From: Faecalibacterium gallinarum
Lineage (GTDB): Bacteria; Bacillota; Clostridia; Oscillospirales; Ruminococcaceae
Length of the DNA stretch: 64,000 bases
NCBI RefSeq assembly: GCF_022180365.1
Contig: NZ_BQKV01000053.1
Span: forward strand, 1-64,000
Reading direction: 5' to 3'
In this document: piece after piece, positions 1 through 9,200 of the stretch
How the letters are laid out: each line of letters starts with the position of its first letter
Numbering within the stretch: the stretch's first letter is position 1
Notes under the pieces: generated by a model
Database searches by the model: none
Told to the model about the DNA's origin: nothing
Seen by the model: the letters and a program-made list of their open reading frames with translations, nothing else
Position numbers and translations under genes: made by a program

Positions 1-296
1 TGGCGCGTAAGGCGCTGGCGGAAATGGTAGGTATTGAGTGGCGGTATCTCGCCAACATTGAGAATAAAGGGACGATCCCCAGCCTCCCGGTCGTGATCCA
101 GCTTATCAAGACCTGCGGGCTTCCTGTGGAACGGTATTTCAATCCCGAAATGCTGCGCTCGGAAAGTGAGCAGCGCCAGCGGGTCGGCCACAAGCTGAAA
201 CTCTGTCCCGAAGAATACCTGCCGATCATCGAGGGCGCGATTGACGGGGCCATTCAAATTGAAAAGCCAAAGAAGAAAGAAACGGGGGATGCCTGA
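1..296 (+). CDS. XRE-family helix-turn-helix regulator (5' end outside window)
   Basis: The reading frame is open from the first bases, so the gene begins upstream of the window; the ATG at 24 is internal. The visible start reads A-L-A-E-M-V-G-I followed by Y-L-A-N-I-E-N-K-G, the recognition-helix pattern of XRE/Cro-type HTH proteins, and then a leucine-rich C-terminal part of about 60 residues ending in a basic tail. It lies just upstream of the oriT-like region and mobC. A role in controlling ICE excision or mobilisation is an inference from position only. Confidence 0.75.
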   Translation, partial: ARKALAEMVGIEWRYLANIENKGTIPSLPVVIQLIKTCGLPVERYFNPEMLRSESEQRQRVGHKLKLCPEEYLPIIEGAIDGAIQIEKPKKKETGDA

Positions 297-429
297 AAAC
301 CATCCTCTGTTTTCTTTTGTTTGCGAGGGGTGCAAAAGCGCCCTTTATTTTTTTACGCTTTTTTTCTGGAAAGTTCCTGTTTTGCGGGTAGTTTGAGGGC
401 TTGCGAAGGTACTTATAGCGGAGAAGAAC

Positions 430-541
430 AAAAACAGCAAGCATAGGAAGTGTAGCCACACTTCCGAAAAACGCCCGTCCCGCCCCTGCGGGCCGTCCGT
501 TTTGCTTGTTGGGGAAATCCCCAAACCCCTTTGCCGGAAAG
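430..541 (+). other. Candidate origin of transfer (oriT), left copy
   Basis: This non-coding stretch directly upstream of mobC and the relaxase contains three hairpins in a row: a perfect 8-bp-arm palindrome GGAAGTGTAGCCACACTTCC at 446-465, a GC-rich hairpin around 479-492, and TTGGGGAAATCCCCAA around 509-524. Positions 430-465 recur as a perfect 36-bp inverted copy at 13,010-13,045, and the two following hairpins recur there in diverged form. Position next to mobC plus nested palindromes is what an oriT looks like. The nic site is not identified. Confidence 0.55.
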
Positions 542-555
542 GAGCGTGAAACGCA

Positions 556-879
556 ATGGCAAACCGAAAGCGTCAAATCGTGCTGCGCGTCCCGGTGACG
601 CCGGAAGAACGGGCCATCATCCAGCAGAAAATGGCCCAGCTCGGCACAAAGAATTTCTCGGCCTATGCCCGGAAAATGCTGATTGACGGGTATATCATCC
701 ACATGGACACCAGCGACATCCGGGCGCAGACTGCGGAGCTGCAAAAAATCGGCGTCAACGTCAATCAGATTGCGCGGCGTATCAACAGTACCGGGGCTGT
801 GTACGCGCAGGACGTTGAGGACATCAAGGGGGCGCTGGTACAGATATGGCAATTACAAAGATCCATCCTATCAAGGTAA
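556..879 (+). CDS. mobC: MobC-type relaxosome accessory protein
   Basis: 107 residues. The N-terminal half reads as a ribbon-helix-helix DNA-binding fold (basic start, R-V-P-V-T-P-E-E-R, then helices), and the C-terminal half carries the MobC signature G-V-N-V-N-Q-I-A-R-R-I-N. MobC proteins bind oriT and help the relaxase open the strands at the nic site. The stop overlaps the relaxase start by 34 bases, so the two are translationally coupled. A GGAG-type ribosome site precedes the ATG. The candidate oriT lies immediately upstream. Confidence 0.88.
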   Translation: MANRKRQIVLRVPVTPEERAIIQQKMAQLGTKNFSAYARKMLIDGYIIHMDTSDIRAQTAELQKIGVNVNQIARRINSTGAVYAQDVEDIKGALVQIWQLQRSILSR

Positions 880-2180
880 ATCTGAAAGCGGCCCTTGACT
901 ACATCGAAAACCCGGACAAGACGGACGATAAAATGCTGGTATCGTCCTTTGGCTGTTCCTACGAAACGGCGGATATTGAATTTCAAATGCTGTTAGATCA
1001 GGCGTTCAAGAAAGGCAACAATCTGGCCCATCACCTGATACAAGCCTTTGAGCCGGGCGAAACCACGCCGGAGCAGGCCCACGAGATCGGGCGGCAGCTT
1101 GCCGACGAAGTGCTGCAAGGCAAATACCCCTATGTGCTGACTACCCATATAGACAAGGGCCATCTGCATAACCACATCATTTTTTGTGCCGTGGATATGG
1201 TACAGCAGCGCAAGTACATTTCCAACCGGCGCAGCTACGCCTACATCCGGCGAACCAGTGACCGGCTTTGCAGGGGAAACGGCCTGTCCGTGGTAAAGCC
1301 GGGCAAGGACAAGGGCAAGTCCTACGCCGAATGGGACGCCCAGCGCAAGGGAAAGAGCTGGAAAGCCAAACTGAAAATCGCCATCGACGCGGCCATCCCG
1401 CAGGCCAAAGACTTTGACGACTTCCTGCGGCTCATGCAGGCGCAGGGCTATGAAATCAAACCGGGCAAATTCGTTTCTTTCCGCGCCCCCGGTCAGGAAC
1501 GCTTCACCCGCTGTAAGACCTTGGGTGAGGACTACACGGAAGAAGCCATTACCCGCCGGATCAAGGGGCTGGCCGTGGACAGAGGCCCGAAACGGAAAGC
1601 CACAAAGGAAATCACCCTGCGGATTGATTTGGAGAACAGCATCAAGGCCCAGCAGAGCGCGGGCTATGCAAAGTGGGCGAAAGTCCACAACTTGAAGCAG
1701 GCCGCCCGGACGCTGAATTTCCTGACCGAACACGGCATAGACGACTATGCGGCGTTGGAAAGCAAGGTGGCAGAGATCAGCGCGGCCAACGATGCAGCCG
1801 CCGCAGCCCTGAAAACGGTGGAACGCCGCCTGTCCGATATGGCGGTGCTGATAAAGAATATCTCCACCTACCGGCAAACCCGGCCCGTGGCGCTGGAATA
1901 CAAAAAGGCCAAAGACAAGGCCGCGTACCGGCGCGAACATGAAAGTCAGCTTATCTTGTACGAGGCAGCGGCAAAAGCCATCAAGGACGCAGGCGTGACA
2001 AAGCTCCCCAATCTGGCCGCCCTGAAAGCCGAATACCGAAAACTGGACGAGGAAAAGGAATGGCTGTACCAGAAGTACGGCGAAGTGAAAAAGGAACTGG
2101 CCGACTACGGCATCATCAAGCAGAATGTGGACAGCATTTTGCGGGTGACGCCCCATCAAGAAAGGACACAAGAGCTATGA
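846..2180 (+). CDS. MOBP-type relaxase/mobilisation nuclease
   Basis: 444 residues with the relaxase domain at the N-terminus. Motif I has the likely catalytic tyrosine at Y19 (Y-I-E-N-P-D-K-T). The metal-binding motif III is complete: H101-I-D-K-G-H106-L-H108-N-H110. The C-terminal half is a charged, coiled-coil-like region. The enzyme nicks oriT, stays bound to the 5' end and pilots the strand through the type IV channel with the VirD4 protein encoded at 36,246-38,051. The start lies within the mobC 3' end and the stop overlaps the next gene by ATGA, so mobC, relaxase and the Cys_rich_VLP gene form one operon. Confidence 0.93.
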   Translation: MAITKIHPIKVNLKAALDYIENPDKTDDKMLVSSFGCSYETADIEFQMLLDQAFKKGNNLAHHLIQAFEPGETTPEQAHEIGRQLADEVLQGKYPYVLTTHIDKGHLHNHIIFCAVDMVQQRKYISNRRSYAYIRRTSDRLCRGNGLSVVKPGKDKGKSYAEWDAQRKGKSWKAKLKIAIDAAIPQAKDFDDFLRLMQAQGYEIKPGKFVSFRAPGQERFTRCKTLGEDYTEEAITRRIKGLAVDRGPKRKATKEITLRIDLENSIKAQQSAGYAKWAKVHNLKQAARTLNFLTEHGIDDYAALESKVAEISAANDAAAAALKTVERRLSDMAVLIKNISTYRQTRPVALEYKKAKDKAAYRREHESQLILYEAAAKAIKDAGVTKLPNLAALKAEYRKLDEEKEWLYQKYGEVKKELADYGIIKQNVDSILRVTPHQERTQEL

Positions 2181-2545
2181 GCATACCGAGAATGAATTAC
2201 CGGCAGTACCGCAAGGCCCGGAAGCTGACGCATGAGTGCTGCAATTACTGTGACGGGAACTGCCTGCTTTTGGACGATGGAGAGGAATGTGTGTGCGTCC
2301 AGAGCATTTCCTATTCGCTGCTGTGCCGGTGGTTTAAGGCCGCCGTCCTCCCGCTGGACGCGGCCCTGTGTGCCGAGATCAGCAAGAGCCGGGACGAGGT
2401 GAAACGCTGCGTCGAGTGCGGGGCCGTGTTCACGCCGAAGTCCAACCGGGCCAAATACTGCCCGGATTGCGCGGCGCGAGTGCGCCGGAAGAAAGAGGCT
2501 GAACGGCAGCGGAATAGATACCTGTCTTTGTCTGTAAGGAAATAA
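2177..2545 (+). CDS. Cys_rich_VLP domain protein of ICEs
   Basis: 122 residues; the start ATG overlaps the relaxase stop by four bases. The N-terminal part has the spaced cysteines of H-E-C-C-N-Y-C-D-G-N-C plus C-V-C, followed by C-R-W-F-K-A-A-V-L-P-L-D, the VLP motif that names the family. The C-terminal part is a second zinc-ribbon-like module, C-V-E-C-G with C-P-D-C, and a basic tail. The family is found almost only in Firmicutes conjugative elements next to relaxases. A DNA-binding accessory role in transfer is inferred. A strong hairpin terminator follows. Confidence 0.85.
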   Translation: MSIPRMNYRQYRKARKLTHECCNYCDGNCLLLDDGEECVCVQSISYSLLCRWFKAAVLPLDAALCAEISKSRDEVKRCVECGAVFTPKSNRAKYCPDCAARVRRKKEAERQRNRYLSLSVRK

Positions 2546-2580
2546 TTTTATTGTGGTAGCCGGGTGTGGCCCGGTTGAAA

Positions 2581-2630
2581 AAAGTGCCGGGCGCGAGGCC
2601 CGCAGGCCGCCGCGTCCGGCGCTTTTACTT
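2581..2630 (+). terminator. Rho-independent terminator after the mobilisation operon
   Basis: GC-rich inverted repeat: AAAGTGCCGG at 2581-2590 pairs with CCGGCGCTTTT at 2616-2626, with inner GCGCG/CGCG pairing, followed by T-rich sequence. It lies 36 bases after the Cys_rich_VLP stop. A related stem occurs at 5020-5062 in opposite orientation. Confidence 0.7.
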
Positions 2631-2645
2631 CTGTATTGACTTTTA

Positions 2646-3278
2646 TCAAGTAATATCTTTTTCCTGATAGGCCATAACTGCAATTTTGTGTGATATGAAA
2701 AAGAAAATGGCAGCTATAATGAGTACAATATTGAATGGCAAAAGGATATTTCCTTTCACTGGAATAAACAGGTTGATAAGAAGTACCAGCGCAACGATAA
2801 TGCCCGTCGAAGCCAAAAATGACATCAAAAAAACAATCTGCGATTTATCGGGGTCAAAAAAGTATGCACATGGAAGGCTAAAGCAGCCAGCAAACAAAGC
2901 AGCACTTACCCCTATGGAGCCATACAGCAACAAAGAAGCCAATGACATTTCAGCGCCAAAGATTGCAAGCACACCACAGGGAATAAGGGCTGCCATGATC
3001 CCTAACACAGAAAGAATAATAAAGAGAATGAATTTTTCTCCAATAATTTGGCTTCTTGACACTGGCATGGTAATTACGTTCTTATTCCATTTCGAGTTTG
3101 CATCGCTTGTGATACTGATAAAAACTGCTGTCGTGGCACATGGGGGAGCCAAAACCAAAAGCGCACTTGCTTCTATCAAAACCGAAAGGCCAAACCCCAA
3201 AACGATTAAACTACCGATTATTACAAGGATATTGCTTTTGGCAATATACAAGTCTTTCAATAAAAGTCCTTTCATCAT
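2646..3278 (-). CDS. ABC-2 type transporter permease
   Basis: 210 residues with six strongly hydrophobic segments, starting M-M-K-G-L-L-L-K-D-L-Y, the usual beginning of the ABC2_membrane_5 permeases that pair with YtrB/BcrA-like ATPases. Its start overlaps the ATPase stop by four bases, so the two form a unit. Substrate unknown; relatives export peptides or respond to cell-envelope antibiotics. This block is AT-richer than the surrounding ICE genes, suggesting separately acquired cargo. Confidence 0.85.
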   Translation of the reverse strand: MMKGLLLKDLYIAKSNILVIIGSLIVLGFGLSVLIEASALLVLAPPCATTAVFISITSDANSKWNKNVITMPVSRSQIIGEKFILFIILSVLGIMAALIPCGVLAIFGAEMSLASLLLYGSIGVSAALFAGCFSLPCAYFFDPDKSQIVFLMSFLASTGIIVALVLLINLFIPVKGNILLPFNIVLIIAAIFFFISHKIAVMAYQEKDIT

Positions 3279-4132
3279 CTTTCCCCCTTTACATAGAGAA
3301 GCATAATTTCGTCAATCGTTGCCGGAACCACCATTGCTTTCGGGTATTTCCTCTGCATTTCCTCCCTGTCTGAAACCAAAATCTGCCACTCGTAGTCCAT
3401 TTTTCGATACACAATAATATCGCTTTTGTCTAAGGCATCAAACTGGGCAGCCCCGCATTTGATGATGCCGTATTGCTCTGTTAATTCATCTTTCGGCTTG
3501 AAAAAGACCACTTGCCCTTCATGGATAAACACGATGTAATCGGCAATTTTTTCTAAGTCACTGGTGATATGGGAAGAAACCAGTATGGAGTGTTCTTCAT
3601 CCTGCACGAAATCTAACAGCATATCCAAAATATCGTCCCGGATTACAGGGTCAAGGCCACTGGTCGCTTCGTCCAAAATCAGCAGTTTAGAATTGTGGGA
3701 CAATGCGACGGAGATTGCCAGCTTCATTTTCATCCCTTTTGAAAACTGGCTAATTTGTTTATCAGCGGGCAATGAGAATTTTTGCAAAAGGGACATATAG
3801 GTGTGTTCGTCCCATGAATGATAGATATTCTTCATTACTCGGTTGAGCCTTTTGGGGGATAGGATTTCCGGGTAATTGCTGCCGTCAAAAACAACGCCAA
3901 TCTGTTCTTTGGTATCGTTGTCCAATTCTTCTTTCCCCATAATAGAAATATACCCTGCGTCCTTTTGAATAAGCCCCAAAGCTGCGTTAATTGTCGTGCT
4001 TTTCCCAGCGCCATTTTCGCCAATCAGCCCTACGATGGAACCTTCTGGAACAGAAAAAGAAACTTTATCCAAAACAAAATCCTTATATGTTTTGGTAAGC
4101 TCTGAAATCGTCAAAGCATTGTTCATATTCAA
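3275..4132 (-). CDS. ABC transporter ATP-binding protein (YtrB/BcrA-like)
   Basis: 285 residues. Walker A G-E-N-G-A-G-K-S-T is at about residues 38-46, the signature is the variant F-S-K-G-M, and Walker B is L-L-I-L-D-E-A-T-S-G-L-D-P. The roughly 80-residue C-terminal extension is typical of the BcrA/YtrB subgroup. It overlaps both the upstream GntR gene and the downstream permease by four bases, giving a tightly coupled three-gene operon read leftwards. Confidence 0.92.
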   Translation of the reverse strand: MNMNNALTISELTKTYKDFVLDKVSFSVPEGSIVGLIGENGAGKSTTINAALGLIQKDAGYISIMGKEELDNDTKEQIGVVFDGSNYPEILSPKRLNRVMKNIYHSWDEHTYMSLLQKFSLPADKQISQFSKGMKMKLAISVALSHNSKLLILDEATSGLDPVIRDDILDMLLDFVQDEEHSILVSSHITSDLEKIADYIVFIHEGQVVFFKPKDELTEQYGIIKCGAAQFDALDKSDIIVYRKMDYEWQILVSDREEMQRKYPKAMVVPATIDEIMLLYVKGER

Positions 4133-4503
4133 TCCTCCTCATACAAAAGTGTTAGTAGATCAACCAACTTATTCAGTGAAATTCCGCTTGTACGCGCTAT
4201 TTCGATTGCCTCGCTGAAATGTTCCTCTATTTTCTTCTGCTGTTCCTCCAAATAAAAATCTTGGTTTTGGACAGAAACATAGCATCCCTTTCCTGCCGTC
4301 GTTTCTATGAAACCGTCTGTTTGAAGGAGATCGTATGCTTTCTGCACTGTCAACACACTGATGTGCAATGATTTAGCCAATGCACGAATAGAGGGAAGTG
4401 CTTCACCAGCTTTCAGGTCGCCACTCATAATTTGGGTTTTAATTTGCGTTGCAATCTGTTCATAAAGTGGCCGACTTGTCTTGTTGCTTACAACAATCTC
4501 CAA
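4129..4503 (-). CDS. GntR-family repressor, YtrA subgroup
   Basis: 124 residues from a TTG start at 4503-4501, which follows a GGCGGTGAG ribosome site. The longer frame up to 4596 is rejected because it would run through the promoter and operator. The N-terminal winged helix is clear: P-L-Y-E-Q-I-A, then A-G-E-A-L-P-S-I-R-A-L-A-K-S-L-H-I-S, then a wing ending G-K-G-C-Y-V. The short C-terminal helical part with no ligand domain marks the YtrA type, which represses its own ABC transporter operon and is released by cell-wall stress in known cases. Confidence 0.9.
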   Translation of the reverse strand: MEIVVSNKTSRPLYEQIATQIKTQIMSGDLKAGEALPSIRALAKSLHISVLTVQKAYDLLQTDGFIETTAGKGCYVSVQNQDFYLEEQQKKIEEHFSEAIEIARTSGISLNKLVDLLTLLYEED

Positions 4504-4522
4504 AATCTCACCGCCTTCCGTT

Positions 4523-4577
4523 CTGTACTGTATCACATTGACAAGTACAGTATAATACGTAACAAGTCGGTTGTCAA
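4523..4577 (-). promoter_or_regulatory. Promoter and operator of the GntR/ABC operon
   Basis: On the minus strand a consensus promoter is visible: -35 TTGACA (4577-4572), 17-bp spacer, -10 TATACT (4554-4549). Downstream of it, CTGTAC and GTACAG form an inverted repeat with outer limits 4523-4550 that partly overlaps the -10. This is the right place and shape for the operator of the YtrA-like repressor encoded just downstream. Confidence 0.75.
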
Positions 4578-4621
4578 TAGGGCAAGACAATTTCATGGAA
4601 ATTTAACAAATCGCCTCCTGT

Positions 4622-4734
4622 CTACGCATTTAGGGTGGTAATAAGCCAGCCGCAGCAAGGCTTTTCCGGCATGGTCGGCGGGCAGGCAGGACAGATTATC
4701 CAATCCCCACCAGAGAGGGCTTCTAAATGCGTAG
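4622..4734. repeat. 113-bp stretch bounded by perfect 12-bp inverted repeats
   Basis: CTACGCATTTAG at 4622-4633 and its exact reverse complement CTAAATGCGTAG at 4723-4734 enclose about 89 bases of GC-rich sequence. No gene is supported inside. It sits between the cargo promoter and the next ICE backbone gene. It could be a miniature element, a scar of cargo insertion, or a structured RNA. Confidence 0.5.
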
Positions 4735-4813
4735 GAAAATGTTTCCGCCGCTGGTATTTCTCCCGGTTCTGTGTTATGCTGATACAAGCATAAAAAAGAC
4801 AGGAGTGTATAGG

Positions 4814-5008
4814 ATGCCCGAACAGGAAATGTTGCTGGACAGCGCCACGATCAAGGCAGCCGTCGCAGGCGAGAAGTGGGCTACGGAAAAAGTGATTGAA
4901 CACTATACCCCCATGATCGACGAGCTGGCCGTAGACGAGGATATGAAACAACACTTGATTATGAAACTGTTGGAAGCCCTGCCGAATTTCCCGATGGAGC
5001 AGGCATAA
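4814..5008 (+). CDS. Small ICE helix-turn-helix protein (HTH_16 / sigma-region-like)
   Basis: 64 residues from the ATG at 4814, preceded by an AGGAGTG ribosome site. The pattern of small helices with E-K-V-I-E-H-Y-T-P-M-I-D-E-L-A and M-K-Q-H-L-I-M-K-L-L-E-A-L-P matches the short helix-turn-helix proteins found beside conjugation genes in Tn916/Tn1549-type elements, related to the first part of sigma-70 region 2. The function is regulatory by inference only. A terminator shared with the opposing TnpW gene follows. Confidence 0.7.
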   Translation: MPEQEMLLDSATIKAAVAGEKWATEKVIEHYTPMIDELAVDEDMKQHLIMKLLEALPNFPMEQA

Positions 5009-5019
5009 AGGCAAAAAAA

Positions 5020-5062
5020 CAGCGCCGGACGCAGAGGCCATACAGCCCCGCGCCCGGCGCTT
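5020..5062. terminator. Bidirectional terminator
   Basis: GCGCCGG at 5022-5028 pairs with CCGGCGC at 5054-5060, with further inner GC pairing. A run of A before it and T-rich sequence after it allow use from both sides: the HTH_16 gene from the left and TnpW from the right. Confidence 0.6.
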
Positions 5063-5075
5063 CGTTATGTTTTAT

Positions 5076-5282
5076 TTACTCGTCTGTGAAATGGAACTGG
5101 TACGCCTCAAAGTCGGCGTCGGTCATGGTGTCCAGCTTGGTAAGGGTCTGGCGGGCCAGTGCCGCCATTTCCCCGTCCATATCCGGCTGCGCGGCATGGA
5201 GCTTCGCCATCGTCCTGCGCCGGTCGGCATTGTGATACAGACAAATCAGGTTTTCTTCCTCCACATTAGACTGCATTGTCAT
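5076..5282 (-). CDS. TnpW family transposon-encoded protein
   Basis: 68 residues, acidic C-terminus, with the family pattern L-Y-H-N-A-D-R-R-R-T-M-A-K-L. TnpW proteins are small, conserved and so far without a known function, and occur in Tn4451/Tn1549-like elements. Its start overlaps the stop of the upstream 314-residue gene by four bases, making it the last gene of the operon that begins with the giant protein at 12,280. Confidence 0.8.
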   Translation of the reverse strand: MTMQSNVEEENLICLYHNADRRRTMAKLHAAQPDMDGEMAALARQTLTKLDTMTDADFEAYQFHFTDE

Positions 5283-6223
5283 ACCTCCAATTCGTTTTTC
5301 TTGGTGCGGGCCGGGGCCTTTTTCGGGGCTTGGGCCTGTTTGGTTTCGGATAGCTGCTTTCGGATGGAAGCGCGGGGCCGCCGCACTTCCTTGTCCCGGC
5401 TCTCGTCTTTGCCTATCATGGCATATATCCCATGCCGGTCTTTCATGCCGGTAAACACCAGCGATTTGTAGGGCAGCATGGAAAAGAGGCGGTCGGTGTC
5501 CCTGCTGGACGCGATCTGCGTAAAATAGGGGGACAGTTCCACCATGAAATGCGTCTTGTTGGGGCTGTTGGGGGCAGAAAGACCTTTCATTTCCGCAACA
5601 ATGCGCTGGGCCTCATCCCGGATCAGGCGGTCATGCAGCGCCGTGACGTGGGCTTTGAAGTCGCCGGAAGCAAGCTGCTCCCGGCCTTTCTGCTCCTGCC
5701 GCCGCACTTCCCGCAGGTTTTCCGGCTCATTGGGTTTTGCCTCATACCGCAGGAACGCCCCCAGCTTGGGGTCAGGCCGTCCGTCAAAATACAGGCTGGC
5801 GGGCTGTTCCCGGTTGCCCTTTTCATAGTGTAGGATGATGGTGTCGGCCTGTACCGCCTCGGCTGCGACGTGCCGGAAATGCTGGGGATAGTCCAGCTCA
5901 TAGAGATTGCCCCGTATCTTTCCGCCCACCTTGCCGGTCAGCTCCACGGCGTAGGCCAGAATACGGTCGCGGGTCTGCTCCCCATAAAAACGCCATGTGT
6001 TGTGCTGCCGGGTATCTTGCAGGAAAACGTCGCGCTCTCGGAAACAGTACGTCCCGGACGGGCGGGACATCCACAGCAGCGTTTTGTCCTCGGCCCTGTC
6101 ACTGGCGGCGGCCTGCCGGATGATTTCTTTGTCAATTTCAAAATCGTTGCGGTAAAAGGCGGTGTTCTGGCGCATAAGCTGTTCCAGCGCGGCCAGCACA
6201 TCCACATTTTCAAATCTGTTCAC
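5279..6223 (-). CDS. Conserved ICE protein with C-terminal SIRxQL...ELEV tail
   Basis: 314 residues, soluble, no membrane segment. I do not recognise a catalytic domain. A central region reads R-D-T-D-R-L-F-S-M-L-P-Y-K-S-L-V-F-T-G-M, and the end is strongly basic. The last 30 residues (R-A-S-I-R-K-Q-L then N-E-L-E-V) closely match the end of the giant protein encoded just upstream (P-S-I-R-A-Q-L then K-E-L-E-V), although the rest is unrelated by eye. The gene starts three bases after the upstream stop and overlaps TnpW. Role in conjugation inferred from linkage only. Confidence 0.6.
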   Translation of the reverse strand: MNRFENVDVLAALEQLMRQNTAFYRNDFEIDKEIIRQAAASDRAEDKTLLWMSRPSGTYCFRERDVFLQDTRQHNTWRFYGEQTRDRILAYAVELTGKVGGKIRGNLYELDYPQHFRHVAAEAVQADTIILHYEKGNREQPASLYFDGRPDPKLGAFLRYEAKPNEPENLREVRRQEQKGREQLASGDFKAHVTALHDRLIRDEAQRIVAEMKGLSAPNSPNKTHFMVELSPYFTQIASSRDTDRLFSMLPYKSLVFTGMKDRHGIYAMIGKDESRDKEVRRPRASIRKQLSETKQAQAPKKAPARTKKNELEV

Positions 6224-6226
6224 GGC

Positions 6227-9200
6227 CTACACCTCCAATTCTTTTGATTTTTCCCGCTGCGGCGGCTTTTTGGCCTGTTCCTCCTTGGCGGCTTTAAGCT
6301 GCGCCCGGATGGACGGCTTTTTCTGGCGCTGGGCGCTCTTGGACGCCGGGCGGGTCTGCTTCGGCTTCTTGTCCTCCGCCTTGGCTGCCTCGGCCACATC
6401 GAAAAGGGAAATCTGTTCCCCGGCCTTTGCTCTGGCTTCCAGTTCCCCCATCGACGGGGCATTGTTCAATACGCCGTCAATCATGTTGTAATTTTGCTCG
6501 GTGGACATTTCAGCGGTCTTGATGGGGCTTTCCTGCATAAACTCCGGCACAGGGGTAAACCCGATGCTGTCACAGTAATGGGCTTCCTCCTTGCCACCGC
6601 GATTTACCACAACAACGTCCGAAACGGACAGGCTGTGTCCCCGGAAACCGGCGGGCCGGTCGTCGGCGTTGAACGTGCGGTAAATATCCTCCAATGTGGT
6701 CTTTTTGTCCAGCGGGGCCGTGTAGACAAGCGCATAGTTTTTCCTGTCCACAGTAAGCCCTGCGGCCTGCAATTCCTCATAGGGCCGATAACGGAAGTCG
6801 CGCCCCTGTGGGCCAGCAGGCACTTGATAGATGGAAAAGGTGTCCCGTTCCGGCTGGTCGGCGCTGCGCTGGGCCAGCGTTTGTTCCGCCCGTTCCCGTA
6901 CATCCTCCCGCAGCGGCAGCGTATAGAGGGTGGACGCAGAGGAAAAGCCCACGTTGTTGAACACATAGTCCACATCGGTTTCTTTCAAAGCTCCCGCTGT
7001 GAAGTAGTCTGCCCGCGTGGGGGTGTCGCTCACCTTGCCGTCTGCAATATCATGGCTCAATCCCGTTTCCAGATGGGTGCAGATTTTTCCGTCCACGGCC
7101 AGCGTCACATAGTACCAGCCGATATAGCCGCCGGTCTGCTCGTCGGCCCCGTCGTTAAACTCCACATTCAGCAGCGTGTAGGGCTTTAGGCCCTTTTGGG
7201 CGGCGATCTCGTTGTCCTTGGCCTCCCGCTGCAACAGAACAGGCAGGGCGGCTTCCTTGGTGGCCTGCACGATCTCCGGGTTAAAATGCACCAATGCACT
7301 ATTGACACATTCTGTCTGTACCTTTACGGTTTTGGCCTTTGGCGTCAGGTGGTTGCCGATGAACAGGGACGCGCCGTTGTCAAAGTGGATGGACATATCA
7401 CTGGTGCCGCGCCATTTGCCGGTACAGGGGGACGTGCGGATTTCGCCGGTCTTGCAGCCAAACGCCTGCGCGATTATATCAATCTTGCCTTGTAGGGGCA
7501 GGTCTTTGTAGCGGCCAGCGATTTCCACCGCCTTTTTCTGCAAGTCGGTCATGGGCTTGGCCTGCGGCCCGGCTTCCTGTTCCGGGGCAGGCTCCGGCTC
7601 TGGTGCTGCCTCCTGTTCGGGGGCCGGTTCCTGTGGCTGCTCCTGTTCCTTGGCGTACAGCTCCTTGACGGCCTCCTGCGTCAGCTCCCCGGTGTTGAGC
7701 TGATCCAGCAATTCCCGGCATTTTTCTTCCGTCCCCCCATAAAGAACCGCCCCGATTTTTATGGTGCCGTCCGCCTGCGGGACATAGGCTTGCAGCAAGT
7801 ACAGGTTTTCCGGGCTGTCGCTGCGGGTGGCGGCGTGTACCCGGTAGACACATTCCTCCGGCTCGGCTTGGGCCTGTGCCATCTGCGCCTGCTGCCGGAT
7901 GCTGCTGCGTTGCAGCTCCGTGGGTTTCTCGCCGGTAAGGGGCTGAATACTTGAAATGCGGTCGGCGGCGTAATAGGCGTTCCCATTCAAAAGCCGCTGC
8001 CATGCCCCGACGCTTGGCGCCCATCGGAAGCCGTGTTCTTTTAGCTGCTGGCGGGCGTCAGCGTCCGGCTTATCTTCAAAGAACACCTGCAAACGGCTCT
8101 GTTCCCGGTTGGCCTCCACATGGCCGCCCTCAAACTCCCAGCCCACATAGACGGTTTCTCTGGCGCGGGTCAGGCTGTCGATCCGCTGCCGGATGCGGCG
8201 GATTTCCGCGTTGTTGTTAGACAGCTCCCAGCTCTGAAAGGGTTTCTTTTCATAATGCCAGCCGGACACCATAGCCGCTTTCAGCTTTTCAAGATTTTCA
8301 GGGGAAAGGTGCGGGCAGCCGTCCAGCGTACCGTGTTTGCGGTAGTAAGCGTTCACGGCTTTCATGGTTTCCTGCGCCTTTTCCAGACCGGCCAGCTTCT
8401 TTTCCAGCTTGGGGATGGCCTGCGGGTCGTCCTGCCGGATGCCGCCCATGCCGGTACTGCGGATTTTATCAAGCAGCCCTTGGATGTACTGCCATTCCTG
8501 CATTTTGCTGTCGCGGGCTGCGTTTTGTTTTTCTTTCTGGCGTACCGGGAAATTGGAACCACCGGCAATCAGGATGGAAGGAACACGGGCGTCAATAGCA
8601 TAGCTGTGGTTCATGTTGGCGGCCAGCTTCCGGGCGTAGGTGTCAAGCAGGCTGTCGATTTTCTCATGGTACATGGGATCAACGCGCTTTTTCTGTGCCT
8701 GCGCGATTTCAAAGGCATTATCCACATAATGCCGGTACTCCGCCGTGGCGCTGCCGGGCTTGTAATCGGAATAGCTGCTCATCTCCTTGGCGCGGCGGGC
8801 CGCCCCCTCATTGATGGAATAATAGTAGTCGGACGCCGCAGGCTCCTTTGTCGGCTGTTCCGGGGCTTCCTGTTGTGGCGGCTCTTGGGCTTCCTCCGGG
8901 GCAAGCTCCGGCTCTGGTGCTGCCGGGGCCTCATAGCCAGCCGCCGCGTATTCCTCCACGGTCATACCGGCGTCAGCGGCTTCCTGTGCGATCTCGGCCT
9001 GTACCTGCGCTTTGTAATCCTGCAAGCTCCGGTCGAAGTCAGAAAGTTTCGGCGGCTCCGGCAACTGATACTGTCCCTGATTGAGAAGCGGGCGGCACTC
9101 CTTGACGTAGTTTTCCAGCGCCCCATAGTAGGCTGTTTCCTCCGGCGTCAGGGTTTCGCCGGACGCCAGCCGGGTTTGCGCCTCCTGTTCCAGCCGGGAC

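Noticed and set aside
4129-4596. Longer GntR start at 4596
   Set aside because: The extra 31 codons cover a consensus promoter and operator; a TTG with ribosome site at 4503 fits the family start.
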